Source: Burkholderiales bacterium (GTDB lineage Bacteria; Pseudomonadota; Gammaproteobacteria; Burkholderiales; Burkholderiaceae_C). From it: DNA of 64,000 nt. Each line of letters begins with the position of its first letter. Within the stretch, counting starts at the first letter, position 1. The DNA is taken from positions 1-64,000 of the forward strand of contig JACPOI010000002.1 in assembly GCA_016185015.1 (NCBI GenBank), written 5' to 3'. The notes under the pieces are model-generated. The model did not search any database, was not told the origin of the DNA, and saw only the letters and a program-made list of their open reading frames with translations. Shown piece after piece: positions 39,299 to 49,588 of the stretch. The translations under genes and the position numbers were made by a program.

Positions 39299-40735
39299 TC
39301 AGGCCCGCTCGAACACCGCCATGCTCTCGACGTGCGCGGTGTGCGGGAACATGTTCACCACCCCCGCCGCCGTACAGCGGTAACCCGCCTGGTGCACCAG
39401 CAGGCCCGCGTCGCGCGCCAGCGTGGCCGGGTTGCAGCTCACGTAGACGATGCGCCGCGGCGGCGTCCAGCCCTGGGCCCCCGGCGTGGCCGGGTGGTTC
39501 GCAGGGTCCACCTGCTGCTGGTGCAAGTCGGCCAGGGTCTTGGCCAGGGCGAAGGCGCCCTCGCGCGGCGGATCGACCAACCACTTGTCGGCATGGCCAT
39601 CCTGGATCAGCAGTTCAGGGGTCATCTCGAACAGATTACGTGCCACGAAAGCCGTCGGCGCCAGGGCCTGGGCGGCCGGGCGAGTGGCTTGGTTCCCTTT
39701 GTAGTTCTCGCGTGAGCGCGCCACCAGCGTCTCGCTGCCCTCGATGCCCAGCACCTCGCGTGCCTGGGTGGCGATGGGCAGGGTGAAGTTGCCCAGGCCG
39801 CAGAACCAGTCGATCACGCGCTCGTCCTTGCGGGCATCCAGCAGGCGCAGGGCATGCGAGACCAGCACGCGGTTGATGTGCGGGTTGACCTGGGTGAAAT
39901 CGGTGGGCTTGAAAGGCATGGTGATGCCGAACTCGGGCAGCGCGTAATTCAGCGGCAGCGCATCCGGCGTATCGTCCAGCAGGTGCACGGTGTCCGGCCC
40001 CTTGGGCTGCAGCCACCACTGTACGCCGGGATGCGCGTGCGCAAAGGTGCGCAGCTTGGCCAGGTCTCCCGTGCTCAGCGGCTCCAGATGGCGCAGCACC
40101 AGCGCCGTCACCGCATCGCCGCAGGCCAGCTCGATCTGCGGACAGGTCTCGATGGCGTCGAGCGAACCGATCAGCGCGCGCAGCGGCATCAGCATGGCGC
40201 TCACATGCGGGGGCAGCACGGGGCAGACCTCCATGTCGGCCACGTAGCGGCTCTTGCGCTCGTGGAAACCCACCAGCACCGTGCCCTTCTTGCGCACATT
40301 TCGCACCGACAGGCGGGCGCGGTAGCGGTAGCCCCAGGCCGGACCTTCGATGGGGCGCAGCATGGTCTCGGGGCGCACCTTGCCCAGGTGCCAGAGGTTG
40401 TCCTCCAGCACGCGCTGCTTGACCGCCACCTGGGCGGCCGCATGCAGATGCTGCATCTTGCAGCCGCCGCAGGCGCCGGCATGCAGACCGAAATGCGGGC
40501 AACCGGGCCGTACGCGCTGCGAGGACTCGCGATGGATGGCCGTGACCGTGGCCTGTTCCCAGTTGTTCTTGCTGCGGTTGACGCTGGCGCTGACCACTTC
40601 GAAAGGCAATGCGCCTTCAACAAACACCACCTTGCCGTCGGGCCGGTGGGCAATGCCCTGGGCTTCGATGTCGAGGGACTCGATCAACAAGCCATTCGGC
40701 GGGATATTCACGTTATTGCTGGATTCTTCACTCAT
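39299..40735 (-). CDS. rlmD: 23S rRNA (uracil-1939-C5)-methyltransferase RlmD
   Basis: The 478-residue SAM-dependent enzyme has an N-terminal TRAM-like domain. An iron-sulfur cysteine set follows in [20 protein letters not shown] (about 94-113). The SAM motif is [14 protein letters not shown] (about 315-328), and the catalytic cysteine lies in [16 protein letters not shown]. The end [14 protein letters not shown] carries the final glutamate base. ATG 40733-40735 (MSEESSNNV) is chosen; a longer frame is unlikely because the divergent kinase promoter lies there. Confidence 0.96.
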   Translation of the reverse strand: MSEESSNNVNIPPNGLLIESLDIEAQGIAHRPDGKVVFVEGALPFEVVSASVNRSKNNWEQATVTAIHRESSQRVRPGCPHFGLHAGACGGCKMQHLHAAAQVAVKQRVLEDNLWHLGKVRPETMLRPIEGPAWGYRYRARLSVRNVRKKGTVLVGFHERKSRYVADMEVCPVLPPHVSAMLMPLRALIGSLDAIETCPQIELACGDAVTALVLRHLEPLSTGDLAKLRTFAHAHPGVQWWLQPKGPDTVHLLDDTPDALPLNYALPEFGITMPFKPTDFTQVNPHINRVLVSHALRLLDARKDERVIDWFCGLGNFTLPIATQAREVLGIEGSETLVARSRENYKGNQATRPAAQALAPTAFVARNLFEMTPELLIQDGHADKWLVDPPREGAFALAKTLADLHQQQVDPANHPATPGAQGWTPPRRIVYVSCNPATLARDAGLLVHQAGYRCTAAGVVNMFPHTAHVESMAVFERA

Positions 40736-40818
40736 GCCGCTATTGTCCCCGAGGTTAAACTGCCCGGCGGCAGGCGGTTGCTGCTTCATCGATCGCAGGA
40801 CACGGCCGCGGAGCAGTC

Positions 40819-42717
40819 TTGAAAACCCTACAGAAACTCTACTTTGCACTCAAGCTGCTGGGCGTCGCCGCGGTCTATACCGCGCTGGCCCAGCTAGCTC
40901 TGGCATTCTTTTCACTGGCCGGGATCATCGGCACCTTCTGGCCCGCCAGTGGCTGGTCCTTGGCCGTCCTGCTTCTCGGCGGCCCCCGTTTGGCCTGGGG
41001 CGTCTTCGCGGGCGCCCTAGTCTCCGAGCTGATGTTGGGCCTTGCCCTGCCCGCTGCCGTCTTGATCGCAGGCGGCGCCACGCTGGGTGCGCTACTGGGC
41101 CATTGGTTGCTGCGGCGTGATGCAAGATTCAACCCTGATCTCGACAACCTCGGCGATTACGTCCGCCTGGTGATTTGGGCCGCCATTCCGGCCAGCGCTC
41201 TCAGTGCCCTGATCGGCGTCGGCAGCATAACAGCCGCTGGCAGCCTGTCCTCCAGCGAGCTGGGCCGAAACATGGTGCAGTGGATGATCGGGGATGCGCT
41301 CGGCATCCTGCTCGTCACTTCTCTGCTCCTAATATGGCGACAGGCCCCGGACCAGTTAAGGGACCGGCGACGCTGGGCCGAAGCTGCCCTGCTTATGGGC
41401 CTGACCTTGCTGGCGGGCGAGATTGTTCTCCAGGGTTGGCTGTCCCAGGAACTCAGCACTTTTGTCCCCAAGGGCTATTGGCTGCTGCCAATGGCCTTCT
41501 GGGCTGCAGCCCGGCTGGGACCGCATGGCGCCATCTTCATTCTGTGCACGATCAGCGTGCAAGCTATGCAAGGCATCCATGCCAACACGGGGTTCATGGC
41601 GAATCCGGACGTCGAAACCCGGCTGGTCGATGGCTGGTTCTTCGTTACCCTCAGCTGGCTGATGATCATGTTTCTGGCCGTACACATCAAAGGCTACAGG
41701 CGTGCCGAGTCCGACCTGCGCATCGCCGCCACCGCCTTCGAATGCCAGGAAGGCATGATCATCACGGATGCACAGATGCGCATTCTGCGCACCAACCACA
41801 GCTTCACCCGGATCATGGGCTACAGCAATGAAGAGGTAATCGGCCAGACCACCACCTTCATGCGATCCAACCGCCACCCAGCCAGCTTCTACGAGAACGC
41901 CTGGCGTACCGCCCAGGAGCATGGGGTCTGGAGCCACGAGGTCTGGCACCAGCGCAAGAACGGCGAGGTCTTCCCTCAGTGGCTGACCTGTACGGCCGTC
42001 AAAGACGAACATGGCGTCATCACCAACTACGTCGTCACCCACACGGACATCACCTCTCAGAAGCAGCAGGAAGCCAAGCGCCTGGCCGACGAAACTGCCC
42101 ACCGCGACGCGCTGGTACGGGAAGTCCACCACCGCATCAAGAACAACCTGCAGGGCATCTCAGGCCTGCTGCGCCTGTTTGCGCAGGACAACCCGCAGAC
42201 GACCGAAGCCATCAACCAGGTCATGAGCCAGATCCGCAGCATTGCCGTGCTGCATGGCCTGCAGGGCCGCACCTCCATGGACACCGTGCGCCTGTGCGAG
42301 CTGACCAGCGCCATCGCCGCCGATGTCCAGTCGGTCTGGCAGACACCCGTCGCCGTCGACATCCCGGCCCTCTGGACACCCGGCATCATTGCCGAAAAAG
42401 AGGCTGTCCCGATCGCCCTGGTGCTCAACGAACTGCTGGTCAACGCCGTCAAGCATGGCGGCAAGGCCCACGGGCATGTCAGTGTGACGCTGCGCAAGGG
42501 CGAAGACCCCGAGACTATCCAGGTGGCCATACGCAACGCGGGCCATTTACGCGCCAACACGGATCGCCCAGCCGCGCACCATGCCGGGTTGCAACTGATC
42601 GCCTCACTGATGCCGCGCGAAGGCGCCAGGCTGACCCGGGAACAGCGTGAGAACGAGGTTCTCACCCAACTGGAAATCTCCCCTCCGGTACTTCACATGG
42701 AAGAGAACCCTGCATGA
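40819..42717 (+). CDS. MASE1-PAS-HisKA_2 sensor histidine kinase
   Basis: The 632-residue membrane kinase has an N-terminal MASE1 sensor of about eight helices (1-290; [20 protein letters not shown]), then a PAS domain (303-414). The HisKA_2 phosphoacceptor is H437 or H438 in [14 protein letters not shown], followed by an ATPase domain with [18 protein letters not shown]. HisKA_2 kinases often drive ANTAR RNA-binding regulators, and the next gene is one, overlapping by 4 bp. The start is TTG 40819 with GGAG upstream. The gene is divergent from rlmD. The signal sensed is unknown. Confidence 0.9.
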   Translation: MKTLQKLYFALKLLGVAAVYTALAQLALAFFSLAGIIGTFWPASGWSLAVLLLGGPRLAWGVFAGALVSELMLGLALPAAVLIAGGATLGALLGHWLLRRDARFNPDLDNLGDYVRLVIWAAIPASALSALIGVGSITAAGSLSSSELGRNMVQWMIGDALGILLVTSLLLIWRQAPDQLRDRRRWAEAALLMGLTLLAGEIVLQGWLSQELSTFVPKGYWLLPMAFWAAARLGPHGAIFILCTISVQAMQGIHANTGFMANPDVETRLVDGWFFVTLSWLMIMFLAVHIKGYRRAESDLRIAATAFECQEGMIITDAQMRILRTNHSFTRIMGYSNEEVIGQTTTFMRSNRHPASFYENAWRTAQEHGVWSHEVWHQRKNGEVFPQWLTCTAVKDEHGVITNYVVTHTDITSQKQQEAKRLADETAHRDALVREVHHRIKNNLQGISGLLRLFAQDNPQTTEAINQVMSQIRSIAVLHGLQGRTSMDTVRLCELTSAIAADVQSVWQTPVAVDIPALWTPGIIAEKEAVPIALVLNELLVNAVKHGGKAHGHVSVTLRKGEDPETIQVAIRNAGHLRANTDRPAAHHAGLQLIASLMPREGARLTREQRENEVLTQLEISPPVLHMEENPA

Positions 42718-43301
42718 CGGCACCCGACCAGCCCGCGCCCCGTCACCTCCTGCTGGTGGACGACGACCGGCTCGTTCTTTCGACCCTGAGCATGGGCCTG
42801 CAGCAAGCGGGCTACCGCGTCAGCACGGCCGAATCCGCCGAGGAGGCCGAGGTGCTGCTGGCCGGCGGCCTGCGCCCCGATCTGGCCATCGTGGACATTC
42901 GCATGAGCGGGCAGGACGGCTTGTACCTGGCGCGGCGCCTGCGTGAACTGGACCACATCCCCTTTGTCATGCTCAGCGCCTACAGCGAAGAGCACATGAT
43001 CGGCCAGGCCAGCCAGCTCGGCGCCCTGGGCTACCTGGTCAAACCGCTGGACACCTCACAGCTCCTGCCCGCCATCGAGGCGGCCCTCGCACGCGCCAAC
43101 GAACTGCAGGGCCTGCGGGAAACGCGAACCCAGCTGCAGGCGGCACTGGACGCCGAGCGGGACATCAGCGTCGCCGTCGGCATCACCATGGCGCAGCGCC
43201 ATCTCGCACGCCAGGACGCGTTCGAGCTGCTGCGCAAGCTGGCGCGCACCCAGCGCCGCAAGCTGGCCGAACTGGCGGCCGAGATCATCCGTGGTGAATA
43301 A
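42714..43301 (+). CDS. response regulator with ANTAR RNA-binding output
   Basis: The 195-residue protein has a receiver domain with acidic residues at 16-18, phosphoacceptor D61 (LAIVDIRMSG) and K110 (YLVKPLD). A coiled linker leads to an ANTAR domain (about 140-190; SVAVGITMAQRHLARQDAFE). ANTAR proteins bind RNA hairpins in leaders and prevent termination when phosphorylated. Its ATG overlaps the kinase stop, so the pair is translationally coupled, like the EutW-EutV type. Its RNA target is unknown; the intergenic hairpins just downstream were examined (43302-43489). Confidence 0.9.
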   Translation: MTAPDQPAPRHLLLVDDDRLVLSTLSMGLQQAGYRVSTAESAEEAEVLLAGGLRPDLAIVDIRMSGQDGLYLARRLRELDHIPFVMLSAYSEEHMIGQASQLGALGYLVKPLDTSQLLPAIEAALARANELQGLRETRTQLQAALDAERDISVAVGITMAQRHLARQDAFELLRKLARTQRRKLAELAAEIIRGE

Positions 43302-43333
43302 GCACGGAATCGGGATCGCTGCATCATTTCTGA

Positions 43334-43363
43334 TTGATACCGATCGAGGTATCGTGCTATAAA
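43334..43363 (+). promoter_or_regulatory. probable sigma-70 promoter before the PAS chemoreceptor gene
   Basis: TTGATA (43334-43339) and TATAAA (43358-43363) are 18 bp apart. The spacer almost exactly contains the inverted repeat GATACC-N6-GGTATC (43336-43353), a possible operator or RNA hairpin. Transcription would start near 43370. Confidence 0.5.
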
Positions 43364-43372
43364 AACCGGGTG

Positions 43373-43395
43373 GACGGGCTGTATCAACAGCCGTC
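43373..43395 (+). promoter_or_regulatory. leader hairpin with a six-base loop
   Basis: GACGG-CTG pairs with CAG-CCGTC (one bulged G) around the loop TATCAA. A hairpin with a hexaloop just downstream of an ANTAR gene recalls ANTAR target RNA. However, the loop lacks the A1/G4 residues I remember for that motif. Confidence 0.35.
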
Positions 43396-43431
43396 TGCTC
43401 ATGAGGCCCTGAACCTGCCTTGTTGAACCGT

Positions 43432-43459
43432 CATCCCGCGCCTGGCGCGGGATGGTTTT
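43432..43459 (+). terminator. strong hairpin with short T-run, terminator or REP-like element
   Basis: CATCCCGCGC pairs with GCGCGGGATG around a 3-nt loop, followed by GTTTT. It lies 30 bp before the chemoreceptor start. It could be a leader terminator, or a copy of a dispersed REP-like palindrome, which such GTCATCCCGCG...GCGGGAT sequences often are. Confidence 0.45.
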
Positions 43460-43489
43460 CGACTCCCAGGTATCAGCTCGAGGGGCCTC

Positions 43490-45022
43490 ATGCGCACAAA
43501 TCTTCCGGTCACCCAAAGGGAATACGAATTCCCCGGCAGCGAAACGCTGTTGTCGGCCACCGACGCGTCCAGCCACATCCAGTACGCCAACGCAGCCTTC
43601 ATCCGCACCAGCGGCTTCCGCGTCGACGAACTGATCGGCCAACCCCACAACCTGGTCCGCCACCCCGACATGCCGGTGGAGGCGTTTGCCGACATGTGGC
43701 GCAGCCTCAAGGAGGGCCAATCCTGGACAGCGCTGGTCAAGAACCGCCGCAAGGACGGTGACCACTACTGGGTGCGCGCCAACGCCGCGCCCATGCGCCG
43801 CAACGGCGAGGTCGTGGGTTACCTTTCAGTGCGTACCAAACCCGGGCGTGAGGAGGTACAGGCGGCGGAAGAGTTGTACCGGCGCTTTCGCGAAGGCAAG
43901 GCCGGGGGCCTGGCCTTCCATCGCGGCCTGGTGGTGCGCACCGGCTGGCTGCGCTGGACCAGCGCTCTGCAACTGCTGCCCACGGCCTGGCGCGTGCGCC
44001 TGCCGCTGCTGGCGCTAGCCGCGCTCCTGGTTCCCCTGCTGGTGGCAGCGGGTCAGACCGGCCTGGGTGCCGGGCTGGCGCTGGGCCTGCTGGTGGCAGA
44101 TCTCTTCATCGAAGCGCAGGTCACCCGACCGCTGGCGCGGGTGCGCGGCACGGCCCAGCAGGTCGCCAGCGGCGAGGCAGCCAACGACCTGAGCCTGGAC
44201 CGCTGCGACGACATCGGCCTGCTGGCGCGCGCCATCAGCCAGGCCGGGCTGAACCTGCAATCGCTGGTCTCGGACGTGAACGAGCAGGTCTCCGGGCTGC
44301 ATGTGGCCAGTCAGGAAATCGCCACCGCCAACAACGATCTCTCCAGCCGCACCGAGCAGACCGCCTCCAACCTGGAGCAGACCGCCGCCGCCATGGAGCA
44401 GCAGACCGCCACTGTGCGGCAGAACTCCGACACCGCCCAGCAGGCCAGCCAGCTCGCCGGCACCACCAGCGAGGCGGCCAGCCGCGGCGGCCAGGCTGTC
44501 GCCAACGTGGTCTCCACCATGGAACTGATTTCCGACGCCAGCCGCCGCATCGCGGACATCATCGGCGTGATCGACGGCATCGCCTTCCAGACCAACATCC
44601 TCGCCCTCAACGCCGCCGTGGAAGCCGCACGCGCCGGCGAACAGGGCCGGGGCTTTGCCGTCGTGGCAGCCGAGGTCCGCTCACTCGCAGGTCGCAGCGC
44701 CGAAGCGGCCAAGGAGATCAAGGCCCTGATCGCCGATTCGGTCAGCAAGGTCGATACCGGCTCGCAGCAGGTGGCCCAGGCAGGACAGACCATCAACGAA
44801 GTGGTAGGCCAGGTGCGGCGCGTCAATGACCTGATCGCCGAGATCACCGCCGCCTCCAAAGAGCAGGCCATCGGCATCTCGCAGGTGGGACAGGCCGTGT
44901 CCCAGCTCGACGAGATGACGCAGCAGAACGCCGCGATGGTGGAACAAAGCAGTGCCGCGGCCGGCAGCATGCGCGAGCAGGCCCAGCGCCTGATGGAAGC
45001 CATCCGCGTCTTCTCCGTCTGA
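43490..45022 (+). CDS. PAS-domain methyl-accepting chemotaxis protein (Aer-like)
   Basis: The 510-residue receptor has an N-terminal PAS domain (about 20-115; [25 protein letters not shown]), typical of Aer-type energy sensors that bind FAD. Hydrophobic helices at about 170-210 anchor it, followed by a HAMP-like stretch and a long signalling domain with the hairpin tip [20 protein letters not shown] and methylation helices. There is no periplasmic domain, so it senses the cytoplasm or redox state. The start follows GAGGGG. It is the first gene of a likely sub-operon leading to the c-di-GMP protein and the second chemoreceptor. Confidence 0.92.
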   Translation: MRTNLPVTQREYEFPGSETLLSATDASSHIQYANAAFIRTSGFRVDELIGQPHNLVRHPDMPVEAFADMWRSLKEGQSWTALVKNRRKDGDHYWVRANAAPMRRNGEVVGYLSVRTKPGREEVQAAEELYRRFREGKAGGLAFHRGLVVRTGWLRWTSALQLLPTAWRVRLPLLALAALLVPLLVAAGQTGLGAGLALGLLVADLFIEAQVTRPLARVRGTAQQVASGEAANDLSLDRCDDIGLLARAISQAGLNLQSLVSDVNEQVSGLHVASQEIATANNDLSSRTEQTASNLEQTAAAMEQQTATVRQNSDTAQQASQLAGTTSEAASRGGQAVANVVSTMELISDASRRIADIIGVIDGIAFQTNILALNAAVEAARAGEQGRGFAVVAAEVRSLAGRSAEAAKEIKALIADSVSKVDTGSQQVAQAGQTINEVVGQVRRVNDLIAEITAASKEQAIGISQVGQAVSQLDEMTQQNAAMVEQSSAAAGSMREQAQRLMEAIRVFSV

Positions 45023-45032
45023 GCTCGCCGCC

Positions 45033-45227
45033 ATGAACACGCCGCCAACACCCTCGATACCGCCCCAGAAGCTGGACGAAATGATCCAGGCCATGCAACT
45101 GGCCCGTGACGAGCTGCTCAAGGTCTCCTTGCTGCTGCGCGACCACCTCTACGAGACCGACGTCGCAAGTCGCGAGCGGGCACGCCTGGCCGCCGAGGCA
45201 CTGATCCAGCAATGCAAACCCGACTGA
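45033..45227 (+). CDS. possible 64-residue protein between chemoreceptor and GGDEF-EAL genes
   Basis: The frame starts MNTPPTPSIPPQKLDEMIQA and is predicted almost fully alpha-helical (MQLARDELLKVSLLLRDHLY), ending AALIQQCKPD-like with one cysteine. It has no membrane segment. It lies 10 bp after the chemoreceptor stop and 22 bp before the next start, so operon position supports it. No known family was recognised. Its codon use resembles that of its neighbours. Confidence 0.55.
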   Translation: MNTPPTPSIPPQKLDEMIQAMQLARDELLKVSLLLRDHLYETDVASRERARLAAEALIQQCKPD

Positions 45228-45249
45228 GCCGCCGCCACCGAATGCCGCG

Positions 45250-47790
45250 ATGACCGCCTCCCAAGCCCTGCAACCCCACCGTCACCCCTACCAGTTCAGC
45301 ATTGGCGTGGGCCTGCTGGTGCTTTCCATACCGCTGATGCTGGCCTTGTCGCAGCACGATCTTTCGCAGGCGCCGTCCGGGATGGTGCTGCCTTACTGGC
45401 GGGTAGGGGCCGATCTGGTCAAGGTGGTGGTCGCCATGCTGATCTTCATCACCGGTTACCGCGCCATCCTCTCACCCCGCAAGGGAGCGGTGGTCTGGCT
45501 GGGCATTGCCTTCCTGGGTGTCGGGGTTCTGGGTTTCCTGCATCTGCTCAGCCACGGGGAACTGCACGGCGACATGACACCCCCAGGCGAGCAACTCTCC
45601 CTCGGGTTCAATCTGGGCGCCCGCCTGCTGGCCGCCGTTGCCCTGCTGATGTACGCGGCCATGCCCGCCGTACCGGACGTGCCCAGGTTCCGCAAGCGAC
45701 TGGCCATCGCCATCATGCTGGCATGGGTCCTCATCCCCAGCTACCTGGTATTGACGTACCCCGGACTGCTGCCCACCCTGCTCGGCGAGCAAGGCAACCC
45801 GACGGCCATTTTCTGGGTTCTGCAGGGCGCCATCCCCGTCTTGAATCTGGTCACCCTGACCATCTTCTGGCAACGCCGCCAGGCGCTGGAACAGGAATGC
45901 CTGATGGCACTGATCTTTGCGGCGGCCTTGTCCGCCGTCGGGGGGGCCTTCTTTGGCAGCTCGTTCGGCGTGCAGGAAAGCCTTCCTCACGCGGTGGCAC
46001 ATGTCTACCAGGTGGCGTCCTACCTCTTCCTGTTCCACGCCACCTTCAACGAAGCGCTGCGGCGCCCGCTGGAGCATCTGGAGATGCTGTACCAGCGCGA
46101 GAATGCCACGCTCACGGCCGCGCCTGACGGCGTACTCTGGGTAGACCGGCAAGGGCAGATCGTGCTGGCCAACCCGGCCATGCAGATCCTCAGCGGCTAC
46201 TCGCCCAGGGAATTGCTGGGACAGAACGTGGCCATCTTCCTGCCGCCGCACCTGCGCGAGCGTCACGCGCAGTCCATGCTCGACTACTTCCACTCGCCGC
46301 AGAGCCGCCCCATGGGCATGATGGACCTGAAGCTGCACCGCAAGGACGGCAACCAGCAGCCCGTGGACATTTCGCTGGGCTACTGGGAAGTCGATGGTGC
46401 CCCGCACGCGATCGCCTATCTGCGCAACCTGACGGAACGCAAGAAGCTGGAAGAATCGTTGCGTCACCAGGCGACGCACGACGAACTGACCGGTCTGCCC
46501 AACCGCTGGCTGTTTCAGCTGCAGTTGCGGCAGGCCCTGTTGCTGGCGGAGAGATCGGAAAAACGGGTGACCGTGCTGTTTGTCGACCTGGACCATTTCA
46601 AGGCCGTCAACGACACCTTCGGCCATGCCTCGGGCGACGCCCTCCTGGTGCAGGCCAGCCGACGCATCCAGAGCGTGCTGCGCGCCAGCGACACGTTGGC
46701 ACGCATGGGCGGTGACGAATTTGCCATCCTGCTGCCCGAGATCCATCTGGCCGACGAAGCGGTAAGCGTGGCGGTCAAGGTCCTGTCGTGCCTGCAGGAA
46801 GCCTTCGTGCTGCCGGACCAGCAGGTCTACAGCGGCGCCAGCATCGGCCTGGCCTACTACCCCGACGATGCGCGCGACAGCGACACACTGCTGCGCTATG
46901 CCGACATGGCCATGTACCAGGCCAAGCAGGCCGGGCGCGGGGCCTACGCCTGCTACTCGCAGGACATGGACCGCCGCACCCACGAGGACATGCTGCTGAA
47001 CGCACGGCTCAAGACCGCCATCAGCGAGCAGTTGCTGCACCTGCATTTCCAGCCCCAGGTCGATCTGCGCGATGGCCGCCTGGAGGGTGCCGAGGCCCTG
47101 CTGCGCTGGCAGGACCCGGTGCTGGGCCAGGTCCGGCCAGACCGCTTCATCCCCCTGGCGGAGGCCAATGGGCTGATCCTGCCGCTGTCGGACTGGGTGC
47201 TGGAGACCGCGTGCCAGCAGATCGCTGCATGGCAGCGTGCCGGCACGCCGCTGCGCCTGTCCGTCAACGTCTCGGCCCACCAGCTGCACCAGGGCCAGCT
47301 CGCCGACAAGGTGCGCGCCACCCTGGCGAGTACCGGCGCCCACGCCCGCTGGCTCGAGCTGGAGATCACCGAGAGCGTGGCCATGACCCAGCCGCGTCAG
47401 GCGCTGGAGCAGCTCAATGCATTGGTCGATCTGGGCTGCACGATCTCGCTGGACGATTTCGGCACCGGCTACTCGTCGCTGGCCTATTTGAAGACCTTGC
47501 CCGTAAGCAAGATCAAGATCGATCAGAGTTTTGTGCGCGACATCACCGACGACCCGAACGACGACGTCATCGTGCAGACCATCATCGGCATGGCACGCAA
47601 CCTGGGCCTGGACGTGATTGCAGAAGGCGTGGAAACCGAGGCGCAGCGCGATCGCCTGTCCCTCTACGGCTGCAACACCTGCCAGGGTTACCTCTTTCAT
47701 CGCCCCATGCCTTTGCAGGCATTCGATGCTCTGTTGCAAGGGCATTTCCAGGCGCCGGAAACAGCAGATCAACAGGAGGCAAAGACATGA
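45250..47790 (+). CDS. membrane-bound GGDEF-EAL protein with PAS (c-di-GMP turnover)
   Basis: The 846-residue protein has about eight N-terminal helices (1-270), possibly a MASE3-type sensor, and a PAS domain (about 280-395). The diguanylate cyclase domain has intact GGDEF at 487-491 and an I-site RASD at 478-481. The phosphodiesterase domain has EAL at 615-617, [10 protein letters not shown] and KIDQSFV. Both enzymatic halves look catalytically complete, so it could make or destroy c-di-GMP depending on the signal. Its stop overlaps the next chemoreceptor's ATG by 4 bp, coupling c-di-GMP control with chemotaxis. Confidence 0.93.
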   Translation: MTASQALQPHRHPYQFSIGVGLLVLSIPLMLALSQHDLSQAPSGMVLPYWRVGADLVKVVVAMLIFITGYRAILSPRKGAVVWLGIAFLGVGVLGFLHLLSHGELHGDMTPPGEQLSLGFNLGARLLAAVALLMYAAMPAVPDVPRFRKRLAIAIMLAWVLIPSYLVLTYPGLLPTLLGEQGNPTAIFWVLQGAIPVLNLVTLTIFWQRRQALEQECLMALIFAAALSAVGGAFFGSSFGVQESLPHAVAHVYQVASYLFLFHATFNEALRRPLEHLEMLYQRENATLTAAPDGVLWVDRQGQIVLANPAMQILSGYSPRELLGQNVAIFLPPHLRERHAQSMLDYFHSPQSRPMGMMDLKLHRKDGNQQPVDISLGYWEVDGAPHAIAYLRNLTERKKLEESLRHQATHDELTGLPNRWLFQLQLRQALLLAERSEKRVTVLFVDLDHFKAVNDTFGHASGDALLVQASRRIQSVLRASDTLARMGGDEFAILLPEIHLADEAVSVAVKVLSCLQEAFVLPDQQVYSGASIGLAYYPDDARDSDTLLRYADMAMYQAKQAGRGAYACYSQDMDRRTHEDMLLNARLKTAISEQLLHLHFQPQVDLRDGRLEGAEALLRWQDPVLGQVRPDRFIPLAEANGLILPLSDWVLETACQQIAAWQRAGTPLRLSVNVSAHQLHQGQLADKVRATLASTGAHARWLELEITESVAMTQPRQALEQLNALVDLGCTISLDDFGTGYSSLAYLKTLPVSKIKIDQSFVRDITDDPNDDVIVQTIIGMARNLGLDVIAEGVETEAQRDRLSLYGCNTCQGYLFHRPMPLQAFDALLQGHFQAPETADQQEAKT

Positions 47791-49550
47791 ATCAGTTCAA
47801 AATATCCACACGGCTGATCATCCTGATCGGCCTGATGTCGGTCGTACTGATCGGCATCGGACTGCTGGGCCTGTTCGGCATCAGCCAGTCCAATGCGGGA
47901 CTCAAGTCGGTGTATGAGGATCGCACCATCCCCTTGGGACAGATCGCAGACATCGAGCGCCTGCTGCTGCGCAACCGGCTGGCCATTGCGGTGTCCATCG
48001 TGACCCCGACACCCGAAACCATCCAGGCCAACACGGCCGAGATCGAAGCCAACATCGCTGCCATCACCAAGCTCTGGGATGACTACATGGGAACGCCCCT
48101 GGTGACCGAAGAGGAAAAGATCGCCAGACAGTTCGCCAATGATCGCAGCCGATTCGTGCAGGAAGGCCTGCGGCCGGCCGTGACCGCGCTGCGTGTCAAC
48201 GACATCGAAGGCGTCAAGCAGATCGTGACCGACAGGATTCGCCCGCTGTACGAACCCGTCGGGACCGGCATCCTGGCCCTGAAGAAACTGCAGCTGGAAA
48301 CCGCCCATGCGGAATACACCACCGCCGATGCGCGCTACCAGATGATCCGCCTGGTGTCGATCGGCGCCATCATGGCCGGCCTCCTGTTTTCCGTGCTGTT
48401 CGGCATGGCCCTCGTGCGCGGCATCACGCGCTCGCTGGACGACGCCATCACGGCGGCCGATGCCGTGGCGCAGGGCGACCTGAGCCACCGCTTCCAGGTG
48501 CAGGGTCGGGACGAGGTGGCGAAACTGCTGCAGGCCCTCTCGGCCATGCAGGACAGCCTGGTCAAGGTGGTGAGCACCGTGCGCCAGGGCTCGGAGTCCG
48601 TGGCCACCGCCAGCGCCCAGATCGCCCAGGGCAACCAGGACCTGTCGGCTCGCACCGAAAGCCAGGCCAGCGCGCTGGAGGAGACCGCCGCCTCGATGGA
48701 GGAGCTGGGCTCCACCGTCAAGCAGAACGCCGACAACGCCCGCCAGGCCAACCAGCTGGCGCAAAGCGCGAGCATCGTGGCCGTCAAGGGCGGCGAGGTG
48801 GTGGCCCAGGTGGTGGACACCATGAAGGGCATCAATGATTCGAGCAAGAAGATTGCCGACATCATCAGCGTGATCGACGGCATCGCCTTCCAGACCAACA
48901 TCCTGGCGCTCAATGCCGCCGTGGAAGCCGCCCGCGCGGGCGAACAAGGCCGTGGGTTTGCCGTGGTGGCCAGCGAAGTGCGTTCGCTCGCGGGTCGCAG
49001 CGCGGAAGCGGCCAAGGAGATCAAGACACTCATCACCGACAGCGTCGGCCGGGTGGAACAGGGCACGGCCCTGGTGGACCAGGCCGGCGCCACCATGGCG
49101 GAAGTCGTCGGCAGCATCCGCCGGGTGACCGACATCATGGGCGAGATCAGCGCGGCCAGTGTGGAGCAGAGCGCCGGCGTATCGCAGGTCGGCGAAGCGG
49201 TGATGCAGATGGACCAGACCACACAGCAGAACGCGGCATTGGTGGAGGAGATGGCGGCGGCGGCCGGCAGCCTGAATGGTCAGGCCCAGGAACTCGTGCA
49301 GGTGGTGGCCGTGTTCAAGCTGGATCAGCAGGCCACTCGGCCACGTGCAGTGCTCGCTGCGGCCACCCCGCCGGCAGCCGCTGCCCTGCGCGCGAACAGC
49401 TCACCGTCACCCAGCCACAAAGGCCCAGGGAAACACACGACAACCTCTCTGAAAAAGAGCGAGGTCGCACGTCTCGATGCGCCCAAGCCGGCGGCACCCG
49501 TCAAGCCGGCGACAACGCCGGCAGACAGCGGCGATTGGGAGTCATTCTGA
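47787..49550 (+). CDS. methyl-accepting chemotaxis protein with periplasmic four-helix sensor
   Basis: The 587-residue receptor has helices at about 10-32 and 192-215 around a periplasmic domain of about 155 residues that looks helical (4HB type). HAMP and a full signalling domain with the tip [20 protein letters not shown] follow. A proline/alanine-rich linker of about 75 residues ends in DWESF, which fits the CheR/CheB-tethering pentapeptide (NWETF type). It is therefore a likely high-abundance-type receptor able to recruit adaptation enzymes. AGGAGG precedes the ATG. It is translationally coupled to the GGDEF-EAL gene. Confidence 0.94.
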   Translation: MNQFKISTRLIILIGLMSVVLIGIGLLGLFGISQSNAGLKSVYEDRTIPLGQIADIERLLLRNRLAIAVSIVTPTPETIQANTAEIEANIAAITKLWDDYMGTPLVTEEEKIARQFANDRSRFVQEGLRPAVTALRVNDIEGVKQIVTDRIRPLYEPVGTGILALKKLQLETAHAEYTTADARYQMIRLVSIGAIMAGLLFSVLFGMALVRGITRSLDDAITAADAVAQGDLSHRFQVQGRDEVAKLLQALSAMQDSLVKVVSTVRQGSESVATASAQIAQGNQDLSARTESQASALEETAASMEELGSTVKQNADNARQANQLAQSASIVAVKGGEVVAQVVDTMKGINDSSKKIADIISVIDGIAFQTNILALNAAVEAARAGEQGRGFAVVASEVRSLAGRSAEAAKEIKTLITDSVGRVEQGTALVDQAGATMAEVVGSIRRVTDIMGEISAASVEQSAGVSQVGEAVMQMDQTTQQNAALVEEMAAAAGSLNGQAQELVQVVAVFKLDQQATRPRAVLAAATPPAAAALRANSSPSPSHKGPGKHTTTSLKKSEVARLDAPKPAAPVKPATTPADSGDWESF

Positions 49551-49588
49551 GCACCTGCTGCCGGCAAGGCCGCGCTCGCAGCCTGGCC

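Noticed and set aside
43336-43353. GATACC-N6-GGTATC as the first hairpin of a two-hexaloop ANTAR target
   Set aside because: It has a six-base loop (GATCGA), but it lies upstream of the likely transcription start and lacks the loop residues I remember for the motif. Kept only as part of a tentative finding.
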